Assembly (NCBI RefSeq): GCF_051020975.1
Contig: NC_135033.1
Coordinates: forward strand, 9,947,501-10,011,500
Source: Osmia lignaria lignaria
Taxonomy: Eukaryota; Arthropoda; Insecta; Hymenoptera; Megachilidae
DNA: 64,000 nt
Reading direction: 5' to 3'
Part shown: in pieces, positions 11,468-21,992 of the stretch
How the letters are laid out: every line of letters begins with the position of its first letter
How positions within the stretch are numbered: the first letter of the stretch is position 1
The notes under the pieces: model-generated
Database searches by the model: none
What the model was told of the DNA's origin: nothing
What the model saw: the letters and a program-made list of their open reading frames with translations, nothing else
Made by a program: the position numbers and the translations under genes

Positions 11468-14400
11468 ATGGATCATACTACTATTCAATTAATGGAAGAT
11501 ATTACATTAGAAGGAAATTTGGAGAAAGATGTCACGTGAGTCTAGAATTGTTCATCAATGAAGTATCCTATATGTTCCAATTAGTTTATAATAAAAATTG
11601 ATATTAATCAAATCTATGTGCATTTAACAGATCAGGAAGAAATAAAGAAAAAAGTAATAATTTCCATGGTTCAGATAAATTTAAAGTTGAAATGCAAACT
11701 TTAAGAATGTCAGAAGAATCTGAGCGACAACTTTTTGATACTTTGAAACATATTTATGGTTCGGTATGTACATTGCATAATTCTTTTAAATGTATTTCTA
11801 TGTATTTTTCTGTAAAACATATTATGGGAAAACAATATAACTTTTGAATAGAGTTTTAAACTTTCCAATGCGTCAGAATTTGAAGATAAGAAATCAAACT
11901 TAAGCAAACAATATTGGATGGAAAGAGGTAACTTAGTTATTAAAGAAATAGTTGATTATTCTTCTAAGGATGATAAACCTAATACTCAAAAACAAATCGT
12001 TAGACAATTTGCTACATCTAAACTTACAAGTTATGGGTAAGTAGTAAATAATAAAAATAAGTTCTTAATAATTATAATGTACATTATAAATATTGTTATT
12101 TTATTTTTAGTTTTCATCAGTCACATTGTGTTGAAGCATTAATGCATGCAGAAGATGATGTGGGAAAATCTTTAGAGATTTTATTTTATAAATATTATGG
12201 GCTTGAAAATATTCCAAAGAATAAGATACTTGATGATATTGATGTCACAGATTTATTAGAAAAGCAACAGGAAGAAAAAGAAGCACTTGAATCTATTTAT
12301 GGAGATATGTTTATTGAAGTAATAAGAAATCAGATTTGGATAGTAAATGTTGAATTGGACTATTTAGTGAGAAATGATGAAATAGAAAAGGAAATCAGAA
12401 CGGTCAAACAACAACCAAAGAAAGAAAAAGAGAAAGAAGTTTGTAAATTTTTTCTTCGTAAGACATGCAGATTTGGTAATAAATGTAGATTTTCGCATCA
12501 GCAACCACAAGCATTAAAAATGGAAAAGGAACATCCATATTTTACTTTGGAAATAAGATTTCCTGAAGGTATAAATCACTTAAATCAATTAATTACAATA
12601 CTTTAAATATTTTATTTTACAAAATACTGTTATTAATATGTTAATAGGTTGTAAATATCCATATGAACCACCATATTTCTATTTTTATAAAGAGATTGGT
12701 ACATTTCCTAGTATAAAATGCTTAAGAATAGCAAGAAGATTGTACGACGAAGCATTATCGTTATCCGCAGATGGAACTCCTTCTATCTTTTCAGTAATAT
12801 CTCTTCTGGAGAATGAATACGAAATAAAAGAATATTTAGAAGAAAATAAAGAACAGTTTCTAGATCAAAGCGAATTACTGTTTCCAAAGCAATTGGAAAA
12901 TGAAAATATTGTACATGAGGTTACACACCATGAATTAGGTTCTATTAGTAGAAAAAATAGAGATAACATTACATGGGAAGAGACATTAAAAAAAGATGAT
13001 ATTATCCAAGAAAGTTTTAAAGAAAGACAAACAAACCACAGATACAAAAAAATGCAAGAAATCCGAAAAACACTGCCTGCTTGGTCTAAAATGGATAACA
13101 TTTTAGAAGTGATATATAAAAATCAGGTTACTATAATTTCAGGTGAAACAGGATGTGGTAAAAGTACACAGGTAATCAGGATATTATGAATTTAATTAAT
13201 CTTGTATTGAACTTACATTGTATAATTTTTTAGGTACCACAATTTTTATTAGACAATTGGATTCTTAATAGATCGAAGTCTAAAGAACATATTAATATAA
13301 TATGTACACAACCTCGAAGAATAAGCGCAGTAGGAGTTGCTGAAAGAGTTGCATCAGAAAGAGATGAACAAATAGGTGACACGATAGGATATCAAATTCG
13401 ATTAGAGAGCAAAATTTCCAGCAAAACGAGATTAACATTTTGTACAATTGGAATTTTGTTACAAAGATTATCTGTTAATCCAGAATTATCCGATGTGACA
13501 CATATTATTGTAGACGAAGTTCATGAAAGAAGTGCAGAAAGGTAAGTTATTTATTATACCACTTCATTTATTCTTTACTCAAATATTATTATTTTTTATC
13601 TAGTGACTTCCTACTGATGCTTCTAAAGGAATTATTATCTAAAAATTCGAATTTAAAAGTAATACTCATGAGTGCAACGCTTAAACCAGAGATCTTTTCT
13701 TCATACTTCAAAGAAGCTCCTATTTTACACATTCCAGGAAAAACATTTCCTGTAGAGCAAATTTTTTTGGAAGATGTATTTGAAAAAATAAATTATATAC
13801 TTGAGGAAAATTCAAAATTTACACGTAAAATTAGAGGTGACTGGATGCAACTGCAAACAGATTTAGAAATTGCAGAAATTGAAGGTCCTACTGCTCCTGC
13901 ACCCAGAGAATTCGTTCAGGATGAAAGTTTATCATTAATACAGATTGTCTCTAGATATTATGATTACAACAAACAAACGCATAAAAATTTATATGTTATG
14001 GATCATGATAGAATAAATTTTGAACTTATAGAGGCAACATTAGAATGGATTATTTTTGGAGACCATAATTATCCAAAAACAGGTTCCATTTTAGTAAGTA
14101 TACTTTCCTAAGTATACAAATTATATGTACATCTGTTATATGAACTATTATAATTTTAGGTATTTTTACCTGGATTTGCTGAAATTATTTCATTAAAAGA
14201 TTTGTTGAACGAGAATCAGCAACTTTCACCAAAAACTGGAAAATTTATTGTTATACCATTACATTCATCTTTGTCAAATGAGGAGCAAAATTTAGTTTTT
14301 AAAAAAACTGGAAATGTTAGAAAAATTGTGCTAAGCACTAATTTAGCTGAGACATCTATTACTATAGATGATTGTGTATTTGTAATTGATAGTGGGAAAA

Positions 14401-16038
14401 TGAAGGAGACTAGATTCAATTCAAATCAAAACATAGAAAGTTTAGAAACATGCTGGGTATCGCGAGCAAATGCAGTACAAAGAAAAGGTCGTGCTGGCCG
14501 TGTAATGCCCGGAATTTGTATTCATTTATATACTTCGTACAGGTATTACTGAATGCATTACATTCTGTGGTAATAAACAAGTAAGTGTTCTATTAAAAAT
14601 GTTTTATTTTACCAGATTTAAGTACCAGTTTACAGCCCAATCAGTACCTGAAATATTAAGGATTCCGTTAGAACCTTTATTACTACGTATCCAACTTTTA
14701 CATAAAGGGAAAAAAGTAGACTTTCACAAAATTTTAGGTAATAACGATAATTATTTCATTTTTTTATGCTTTTATATACAGTTTAATTATCATTATTATT
14801 GTATTTGCAGGTAAAATGATAGAGCCATTAACAACTGAAAGTATTTCTAATGCAATCAAACGTTTACAAGATGTTGGTGCATTTAATTCTGAATATACAT
14901 TGACACCATTAGGCCATCACCTTGCGATGCTGCCTGTAAATATACGGATTGGGAAATTAATATTATTTGGAGCAATATTTTGTTGCCTAGATTCTGCACT
15001 TACTATTGCAGCTTATTTATCTTATAAAAATCCATTTAATATACCATTTGATAAAAGACACAAAATTGAAATTAAAGAAGAATTTATTACAGCTAATTCT
15101 GATCAATTAACTATTCTTAAGGCTTATAAGGTAAACATATATGTGTAAATATTTATTATAACATGGAAAAGATATTTATATTTATCCTATTCATTTAACA
15201 GAAATGGTTGGAATCATGTTCACGCAGTAATAATGCAGGACAAGTTTTTGCTAATGAAAATTATTTATCTGTGCGTACATTGCATACTTTGGCAGATATG
15301 AAGTATCAATTCTTAGAATTATTAGTTTCGCTTGGATTTATTCCTATTGATTTACCTAAACGGCAGCCGAACATCGATAAAATTTTGGAAATTACTGGAT
15401 ATGAACTTAATGTCAACAATGACAATTATAAACTTCTACAAGGTTTACTTTGTGCAGCTCTTTATCCTAATGTAGTTAAAGTTTTTACTCCGGAAAAATC
15501 CTTTCAAGTACAATCTGTTGGAGCAGTACCAATGCAGCCAAAGCCTAAGGAACTTAGATTCCAAACTAAAAATGATGGTTTTGTCAATATTCATCCATCT
15601 TCTGTCAACTTCCATGTTGGTCATTTCCCTAGTCCATATCTAGTATTTCAAGAAAAAATGAAGACAAGCAAAGTATTTATTAAAGAAGTTTCAATGGTAC
15701 CACTTTTACCATTAATTTTATTTTCTGGCTATGAGTTAAATGTAGAGCTACATAATGGAATATTTATTGTGTCATTAGAAGATGGTTGGATTTTACTCAG
15801 CGTTGAATCACATAGGGTAAGAATATTAATATTAAACAAAAATGCAAATGAAATATTTTATTTACATTTCAAATATTATTTTTATCTTATTCAGGTGGCC
15901 CAACTTTTACAAAGAGTAAGAATGGAATTGTCTAAATTATTGGAACAAAAGATGAAAGATCCTCTTTTAAATCTTTTAAATTATCAAAATGGAAAAAAAA
16001 TTATACAGACAATTGTTAATGTAATAACAAGAGAATAG
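11468..16038 (+). CDS. DHX57: DHX57-type DExH-box RNA helicase
   Basis: Superfamily 2 RNA helicase with RWD and CCCH domains, as in DHX57. Exons: 11468-11535, 11631-11763, 11852-12036, 12111-12568, 12648-13171, 13234-13541, 13604-14093, 14160-14542, 14616-14737, 14811-15130, 15202-15816 and 15895-16038; all phases agree and the product is 1249 residues (human 1386). Visible in order: an RWD-like region around EKEALESIYGDMFIEV, a CCCH zinc finger (CKFFLRKTCRFGNKCRFSH, about residues 240-258), Walker A GETGCGKST (about 446-454), motif II DEVH in VDEVHERS (about 549), motif III MSATLKPE, motif V region LAETSITIDD and motif VI QRKGRAGR. The C-terminal HA2/OB-fold region follows. DEVH rather than DEAH is the normal form for DHX57. 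RNA targets cannot be told from sequence. Confidence 0.95.
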
Positions 16039-16612
16039 AATGTAATATATTATAAATGTATTTAATACTAATTATGTGCTTATAAAAAAAATGTTGTGAT
16101 TATGGTATTATTCTGCAGAAGTAAGTGTACAGTATAATTAAAATTATTAGACAATATAAACAAATTTCTAAGTATAAACTTAAATAAATATATGAATCTA
16201 TATAGTTTTTACTATACAAAAGTATTTCTTCTACAAAATTATTACACAATTAGATACACATTTCATATAATTTAATTAGATGAATTAAAAAGAGAATAAT
16301 GAATTAGAAAATCAAAATATTTACTATTTTGTTATAATATTTAAATATAGTTTATGTTTAATATTTAAAAATAGTTTCTCAAAATAAATGGAACGCTTCA
16401 GTCAGCGACATGAAGTCGTATTCGAATAGGTATGTATACACGTGGTTGCTTCTAATGAATGTGTTTCTGTAAGGTTTATAAGTTTACTTAGGAGAAATAC
16501 ATTGTTCTGTAGAGTTTCTAATATCATTATGTTTTAGTATGAAATTTCTTTTTACAAATTGTTATTATTGAATTTAATACTTGAAATTAAACGAAAATTA
16601 TATAGAATTACA
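16039..16612. other. Intergenic: DHX57 3' end and NAF1 promoter/5' UTR
   Basis: AT-rich spacer. After the DHX57 stop there are AATAAA-like signals (for example near 16182). A CACGTG E-box lies at 16439-16444, listed separately. The open frame upstream of the NAF1 start (from 16559) is not needed for the family protein, so I treat it as 5' UTR. Confidence 0.5.
16439..16444. promoter_or_regulatory. E-box CACGTG upstream of NAF1
   Basis: An exact CACGTG lies about 170 nt before the NAF1 start codon. Myc/Max dimers bind this palindrome, and ribosome-biogenesis genes, including snoRNP assembly factors, are classic Myc targets. A six-base site can arise by chance, so binding is inference. Confidence 0.3.
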
Positions 16613-18656
16613 ATGGATCTAGATGAGGTTATAGTTGAGAAAATAATAAATAATAAAAGTTTAAGTGACAAATCATCTAAGGAAATATTAAACATTGAAA
16701 AAGGTAATAGTACATCAAATGTTACTGAAACACTCTCATCAGCAGAACAAGTAAACATTGAAAATTGTGTTTCTGAAATAAGTCAAATCACAAGTAATTG
16801 TGAAGTAGTTTTACTTGATGAAAATGTTGTAAGTAAACAAAATAGTAATGAAAAAAGTGATACAAATAAACAACAAGAAATCATTGAACTCTTAAATGTA
16901 ACTCAAAGTGAAAAACATGTTCAGAATAAGAATTATCCTTTACTGAAAAGTCCAAGTATCAAAGACAACGATGTTTGCATTGTGTATGAAAACAATGCAG
17001 TCAAAAGTAAGTGTATAAAATGTATTTTCTTATATCATTTAGAACTGTAATTTTTAATTAAAATACATTATATTTTTAACAGCAAATGATAAGGTATCTT
17101 CTCTTAATAGTATTGCTGTGGAATATAATAATTCAGATTCAGAAATAGAAGATATTTCTGATACACATGAAAATAATCAAAATGTGTCCTTAAAAGGGAC
17201 ACAGATGCAAACTTACAGACAAAACAAAGAAATTTTGTTTAGTGAAAACAGTGATTATGAAGATGATTCTACTAGTAGCAGTAGTTCTTCAATATCAATT
17301 CAATTAGATGAATCAGACAGTGATGACAATACAAATAAGTAAGTTACCTTATAATTTTTTATGTAATGAAACCAAGGAGTAACTTCTTAAAATTCGTAGA
17401 AAAGGTGAAAAAAATAAAACAAAAGGACAGAAGAGTAATGAAATGAAGAGTGAATTTGATGATTTACCACCAATTGAAGAATTACAAATTAGTGTACCTG
17501 AAGTATTATGCGATCCATTAGGCGAGGTATTTATTAATTATAAATTAACAAACAAATAAATTAATGTAGTAAAACAAATAAAAATTTCAGGTTGCATGGA
17601 TGGTTGAACAGTTAGTAGTTGTAAAACCAAAAGCTGGTAAACCAACATTAAATTTAGACACAGTCTTATTTGTTGAAAGGGGGCAAAGAGCTTTAGGTAA
17701 AATATTTGATGTTTTTGGACAAGTGAGCGAGCCTCATTATTGTGTGCGGTTCAATAATTCTGAACACATAGAAAAATGTGATATTAAAGTGGGAATGACT
17801 GTTTATTATTGTCCTAATACCGAATATACTTCTTTGGTATTTTTGCATGAAATAATGAAGTAAGTCTAAATAACGATCTTCTTTTTATTTTAACATATAA
17901 TAAACCGAATGGACTTTATGACATATAATCATTACAGAATTAAAGGTATTGATGCAAATGCAGATGAACCGCCAGAATTTTCAGATGATGAAGAAGAACG
18001 AGCGTATTATGAAAAATTAAAGGCAAAACAAACGAATAATTCGAATGAAACTGATATTCCACTTAAACGTAAACGTACTTCAAGTAAGTTGCCTGTGTAG
18101 CAGCACATATATTTAATTACAAATTTACATAATATTTATATTTTTAGATCCTACTACTGGGTGGCAATCAAATCATCCATGGAGCAGAAATACACAAAAA
18201 AATAGAAAAGGATATTACCCACGAGGAGAGTGCCAACAATTTCCTTTTCCTCATGCTGCAAATCAGTCTCAAAATCTGTGGTCACATTATCAGAATTGGC
18301 CACAAAATGTACATTCAGAGAATAACGAACAGTATGGATATGGAACATCTTCGATGCAATCAATGCAATATGTGAATAGCATGAATCAAAACTTTTATAG
18401 TTCGCATAATTATTATAACGAAGACGATACAACGGCACCTTTAAATCCTAGAATACCTTTTAATGTACCTCCAAGAATTTCTCCAGGATATTTATCATTT
18501 CAAAATCGTCCAAATTCATCTTCAAATGTAAGATTTCAAAATTCAAATATGCCTTGGCAGTCTCAGATTCCTATGAGAATGAGAATGCCATGGGTACCTT
18601 TACCACCACCACCGCCACCACCTCCTCCACCAACAACAACACAAGATATGAATTAA
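16613..18656 (+). CDS. NAF1: NAF1, H/ACA snoRNP assembly factor
   Basis: NAF1 binds dyskerin in the nucleus during H/ACA RNP assembly and is later replaced by GAR1. Exons: 16613-17006, 17083-17338, 17400-17526, 17591-17859, 17938-18083 and 18148-18656, giving 566 residues. An acidic Ser-rich N-terminal region (DSTSSSSSSISIQLDESDSD) leads into the conserved core: LPPIEELQISVPEV, then a GAR1-like beta barrel (GKIFDVFGQVSEPHYCVRFN, about residues 284-303, and MTVYYCPNTEYTSLVFL). KIKGIDANADEPPEFSDDEE follows, as is usual for the family. The C-terminal exon is Asn/Gln/Tyr-rich and ends in an uninterrupted proline run and TTTQDMN. The first ATG in frame at 16613 gives a normal N-terminus. Confidence 0.95.
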
Positions 18657-18979
18657 ATATTCATATTGTTACAATTTATTTTGTAAAAGTACGTATATAA
18701 AAATAATTTTGTACTTTTATTTATCTTGTACTATATAGATAAATGTACAAATATTATTCAATGAATAAAATACAAATAATTATATGTATAAATTATTAAA
18801 TCATTCGATTTACTGATTAATATTTTTTTATGGTGAATTTACTTTCATAAAGTTTACATATTTTAATACTGCCACATATTGTCTAACAAATTTATTTTAA
18901 ACTATGTTTAAAATAAGAAAATATCGTCAATTCTATAAAAGTACGTTTTTATGCATTAATATCAACAAATACGAATATG
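18657..18979. other. Convergent 3' region of NAF1 and RFK
   Basis: About 320 nt between two converging genes. It is very AT-rich with AATAAA-like signals (near 18764) for NAF1 and, on the other strand, for RFK. Nothing else was recognised. Confidence 0.5.
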
Positions 18980-19798
18980 TTATTCTGTAAAAAATTTGTT
19001 ATTTTTATAAGCCTTATTTTGTGGCTGCTCCAGTTGTTGTTCAGCAATTGTAATATCATTTTCTATTGCTTTAATTAATTCCCCTAAAAGAACAAAATAT
19101 ATCATTTAATTTTTTTAAACGGTTGTTACGTAATTATATACTTACCAACGGAAGTATAATCTTGTTGGGGTCGTATATAACCCAGGAAAGTTACTTTAAT
19201 TAGCTTTCCATAAAAATCATTTTCAAATTTGTGAAGAAAATGTACTTCCTAAAATAATAATATTTTCTAATCATTTGAAATTTTTAAATATTAAATGTTG
19301 AATAATATATAAAATGTATTCAAATTCATACTACTGTCTTCTTTTCATTTTTATAGAATGGGTTCCAACCAATACTTGCAACCATTTTATAAACATTTCC
19401 GTCTATAGAAGCCCATCCATAATAAACTCCAGTATTAAAATCATCAGGTAAAGCTTCAACTACTTTATCTTCAATATTTGCTATGAAAAAACATTATGCA
19501 AAAAACAAAATTGTGTATTATAGATCGATTTTCCATCTTTTATATGTTCCCGCCAATAGGTATGCGTAGAACAAATACTTGGCGTTTTCGTTAGAAATTG
19601 ATCACATGCAAGATTCTAGACTACCTTGTACAATGTTAAAATAATTATTGTTTTCTGTTAATTGATAAATTGTGTAATTCATTAATTAAAATTCCGATTT
19701 CAGGCTTTACCTGTTGGTATTCCTAAAGATTTGGAACCTCGGCCGAAACCTTTGACCACCAATCCAGATAAAAAATACGGTAAGTTTTCGGTACACAT
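18980..19798 (-). CDS. RFK: Riboflavin kinase (FMN synthesis)
   Basis: Phosphorylates riboflavin with ATP to make FMN. Minus-strand exons: 19798-19711, 19480-19332, 19248-19146 and 19083-18980; phases agree and the product is 147 residues (human 155). Family features: LPYFLSGLVVKGFGRGSK at the N-terminus, SLGIPTAN spanning the first junction (the PTAN motif that binds Mg-ATP), GVYYGWASIDG, ASIGWNPFYKNEKKTVEVH carrying the catalytic-glutamate region, and a FLGYIRPQQDYTSVGELIKA segment. The protein is short, single-domain and without a targeting signal, as in animal RFKs. Plus-strand exon-like signals overlap the first exon and are listed separately. Confidence 0.95.
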
Positions 19799-20120
19799 AA
19801 TATATGTATTTTACAATTAATGCCGCGTTTAACTTGTTACTATTGTCATACGTTTAATGCTTCATACTATATATATAGTCTTAAGTGTTCTTAACAGAAG
19901 ATAAAGAATTGGTTAGGTGACGTAGTTTGCATATCAGTTAATGTAAATTTGTTTCATAACTGTATAAGAATTTCCTTTAAAATAACTAATATATAACACA
20001 GCATATTCTTCGGTTTTATAAAATGAAAGTTAATTGTTTGTAATATACCTATATAAAATTTTATCCTCAGCTCCTCGTTTCATGAACAAATATCGAACAT
20101 ATGGTACGGGTTATCAGTGA
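19704..20120 (+). other. Possible plus-strand spliced exons antisense to RFK exon 1
   Basis: On the plus strand, 19704-19779 is open between a TTTCAG acceptor and a GTAAGT donor (phase 0 in, phase 1 out). A second segment, 20071-20120, follows a TATCCTCAG acceptor and completes the frame to a stop (APRFMNKYRTYGTGYQ). An AATAAA lies near 20166. The first segment overlaps RFK exon 1 on the other strand, so its open frame could be an antisense shadow, but the matching splice phases and polyadenylation signal are notable. No start codon was found upstream. I do not recognise the peptide. Confidence 0.3.
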
Positions 20121-20467
20121 ATATTTTTTATGTACGTTTCGTTGATAATTGATATCTGAGTTAGTAATAAAAACTTCAGTCCATGCAAGAATTATATTTA
20201 ATTGATGTATTATGAAACGACAGTATGACTTCTCAGAAAATTATATTAGTATGTTTTTCACTTAAATTTAAAAAGAAATCTAAAATCTAAAAATAATTGT
20301 TATTTACCAATTATACAATACACTGTAAAAACTAAATGATTATAAAATAATAATTTAGGTAATTCATAACTCATAATTTATTACATTCATTAGGAACATT
20401 AAGTTCTTACATATTAAACAGTTTTATAAAATGTATGAATATAACACTTTTAAATAATGCAATATTC
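20121..20467. other. Intergenic between RFK 5' side and SDR 3' end
   Basis: AT-rich spacer that includes the 3' UTR of the minus-strand dehydrogenase and the possible polyadenylation signal near 20166 for the plus-strand model. Nothing else was recognised. Confidence 0.45.
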
Positions 20468-21368
20468 TTAACGAGGACACATAACATGTCTTCCTCCATC
20501 TACAGATAATGTTACACCTGTAACAAAGCTAGCATCATCACTAGCTAAATATGCAATTGCTTTTGCAATCTCAGAAGTATTGCCTGGTCTGCCTAGTGCA
20601 TGGGTTTGTTTAGAACCCTCAAAGAATGTCTTTAGTTGTTCATCTGTCATACCACTACTTTTATGCAGATTAGTTATTACAACACCTGGATTTACAGCAT
20701 TTACTCGTACCTATAAATCAAATAGTAAATTTGTATAAATATAAATTTGTATTAAAGATAATAATTTAAAATTATAATACATACTTGTTTTGGTGCAAGT
20801 TCAAGGGCGACACATCTGGTAAATTGATCAACTGCTGCTTTACTCATACAATATGATAAAATACCTGGGAATGCTCTTAGTCCAGCCACACTTGATACAT
20901 TTACAATATTACCTTTAGTTTTTGTTATATGTGGAACAGCCAACATTGTCATGTGCATCAATGAGCGTACATTCACATTAAATATTCTGCAAAATGTATA
21001 TTGTTTTCATGTTCCTTTCATGAAATTTAATTTTCAAAAATAAATTTATACCTATCATGTTGTTCTAATGAAAGATTTTCTATTGATCCATTTTCTAATA
21101 CACCAGCATTATTAACTAAAATATCTAATTTACCATAATGTTTGACAACAGATTCAACAATATTTTTAACATCAGCCTCATTAGTTAGTTCACCAGTTAC
21201 CATAAATGTTTTGTTAGGTTTACATTTTTCACTAACTGCATTCAAGTTTTGTGCATTACGTCCTGATAATGCTAGTTCTGCTCCAAGTTGAGCAAAATGT
21301 ATTGCAGTTGCTGCTCCAATTCCAGAACTAGCTCCAGTTATTAGCACAACTTTTCCTGTAAATGCCAT
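20468..21368 (-). CDS. Short-chain dehydrogenase/reductase with apparent 1-nt frameshift
   Basis: Classical SDR oxidoreductase, NAD(P)-dependent, similar to FabG-like 3-oxoacyl reductases. Minus-strand exons: 21368-21052, 20986-20785 and 20711-20468. Motifs: cofactor-binding TGASSGIG near the N-terminus, NNAG, a Ser upstream of YCMSK (the YxxxK catalytic pair), and the C-terminal SFVTGVTLSVDGG. Expected size is about 253 residues. The third exon should read VRVNAVNPGVV after PKQ, but the DNA has four A where three are expected (about 20699-20702 on the plus strand). This breaks the frame right after the acceptor and puts a TAA in the NAVNPG frame. The rest of the exon is perfectly open, so a base-calling error in a homopolymer is likelier than gene decay. 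Substrate is unknown. Confidence 0.85.
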
Positions 21369-21992
21369 CTAAAAAGAACATTAATTGGAATTAGAAATTA
21401 TTTGATTATAAATGTTTTATTATAAACAAATCACAATTTGCAAAATGTCTGTTACTCTATTTTTTAAAATAAAATATAAGAAATAGTTAAAGTACCTTTG
21501 CGCAAGGTCAACTATCGTATTTTCAAGAATAAAAATAAATTTAAATATATTTGATAATCCGAGTTGTTGAGATTTATGTGAGCTTCGACGAAAAAATAAT
21601 TCCATCCAACAGAATGTCGGGTTTATATTCACTCCGTATCCTTTCTCCTCAAACAGGTTGTAGCAAACAGCGACTATAGATAGTAGAAGATAATCAGAAG
21701 ACCTGAAATTTGATCCTAGCGCCATCTATGCAAAAACGGTCCAAACTATTCAACAACTTACTCCGCAAGTCGATAACTTGCTGGCTTATCGATCGACCAT
21801 CCTGCAGTCGGTAAATTGCCGAGTAGTTTCTGCCGTTATTACATAGATGGAGGAGTCGAATTTTTGATTGGCACCAAGGGGACAATGAGTATAGTATCTA
21901 CATAAAATTATTATATAAAATACATATTTGTAATTTTGTAATATTATAAAATAAAACATAAAATATATAAACGCATATATAGTATTTAATGT
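21369..21992. other. SDR promoter region with repeat copy and TTC27 3' flank
   Basis: Upstream region of the minus-strand dehydrogenase. It holds a degenerate copy of the three-copy inverted-repeat family at 21717-21885 (listed separately). The remainder is AT-rich and includes the end of the TTC27 3' UTR. A 63-codon frame on the minus strand lies inside the repeat and I do not treat it as a gene. Confidence 0.5.
21717..21885. repeat. Promoter-proximal inverted-repeat family, copy A
   Basis: The left half begins TAGCGCCATCTAT (21717-21729) and the right half runs through GTCGGTAAATTGCCGAGTAG to ACATAGATGGAGGAGTCGAA. Both halves match, with divergence, the arms of the long palindrome at 48612-48960 and the copy at 25058-25298. 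The halves face each other, so this is an old fold-back copy. It sits about 350 nt upstream of the dehydrogenase start. Confidence 0.6.

Noticed and set aside
21694..21885. 63-codon minus-strand frame
   Set aside because: It lies wholly within repeat copy A; similar frames are not kept in the other copies.
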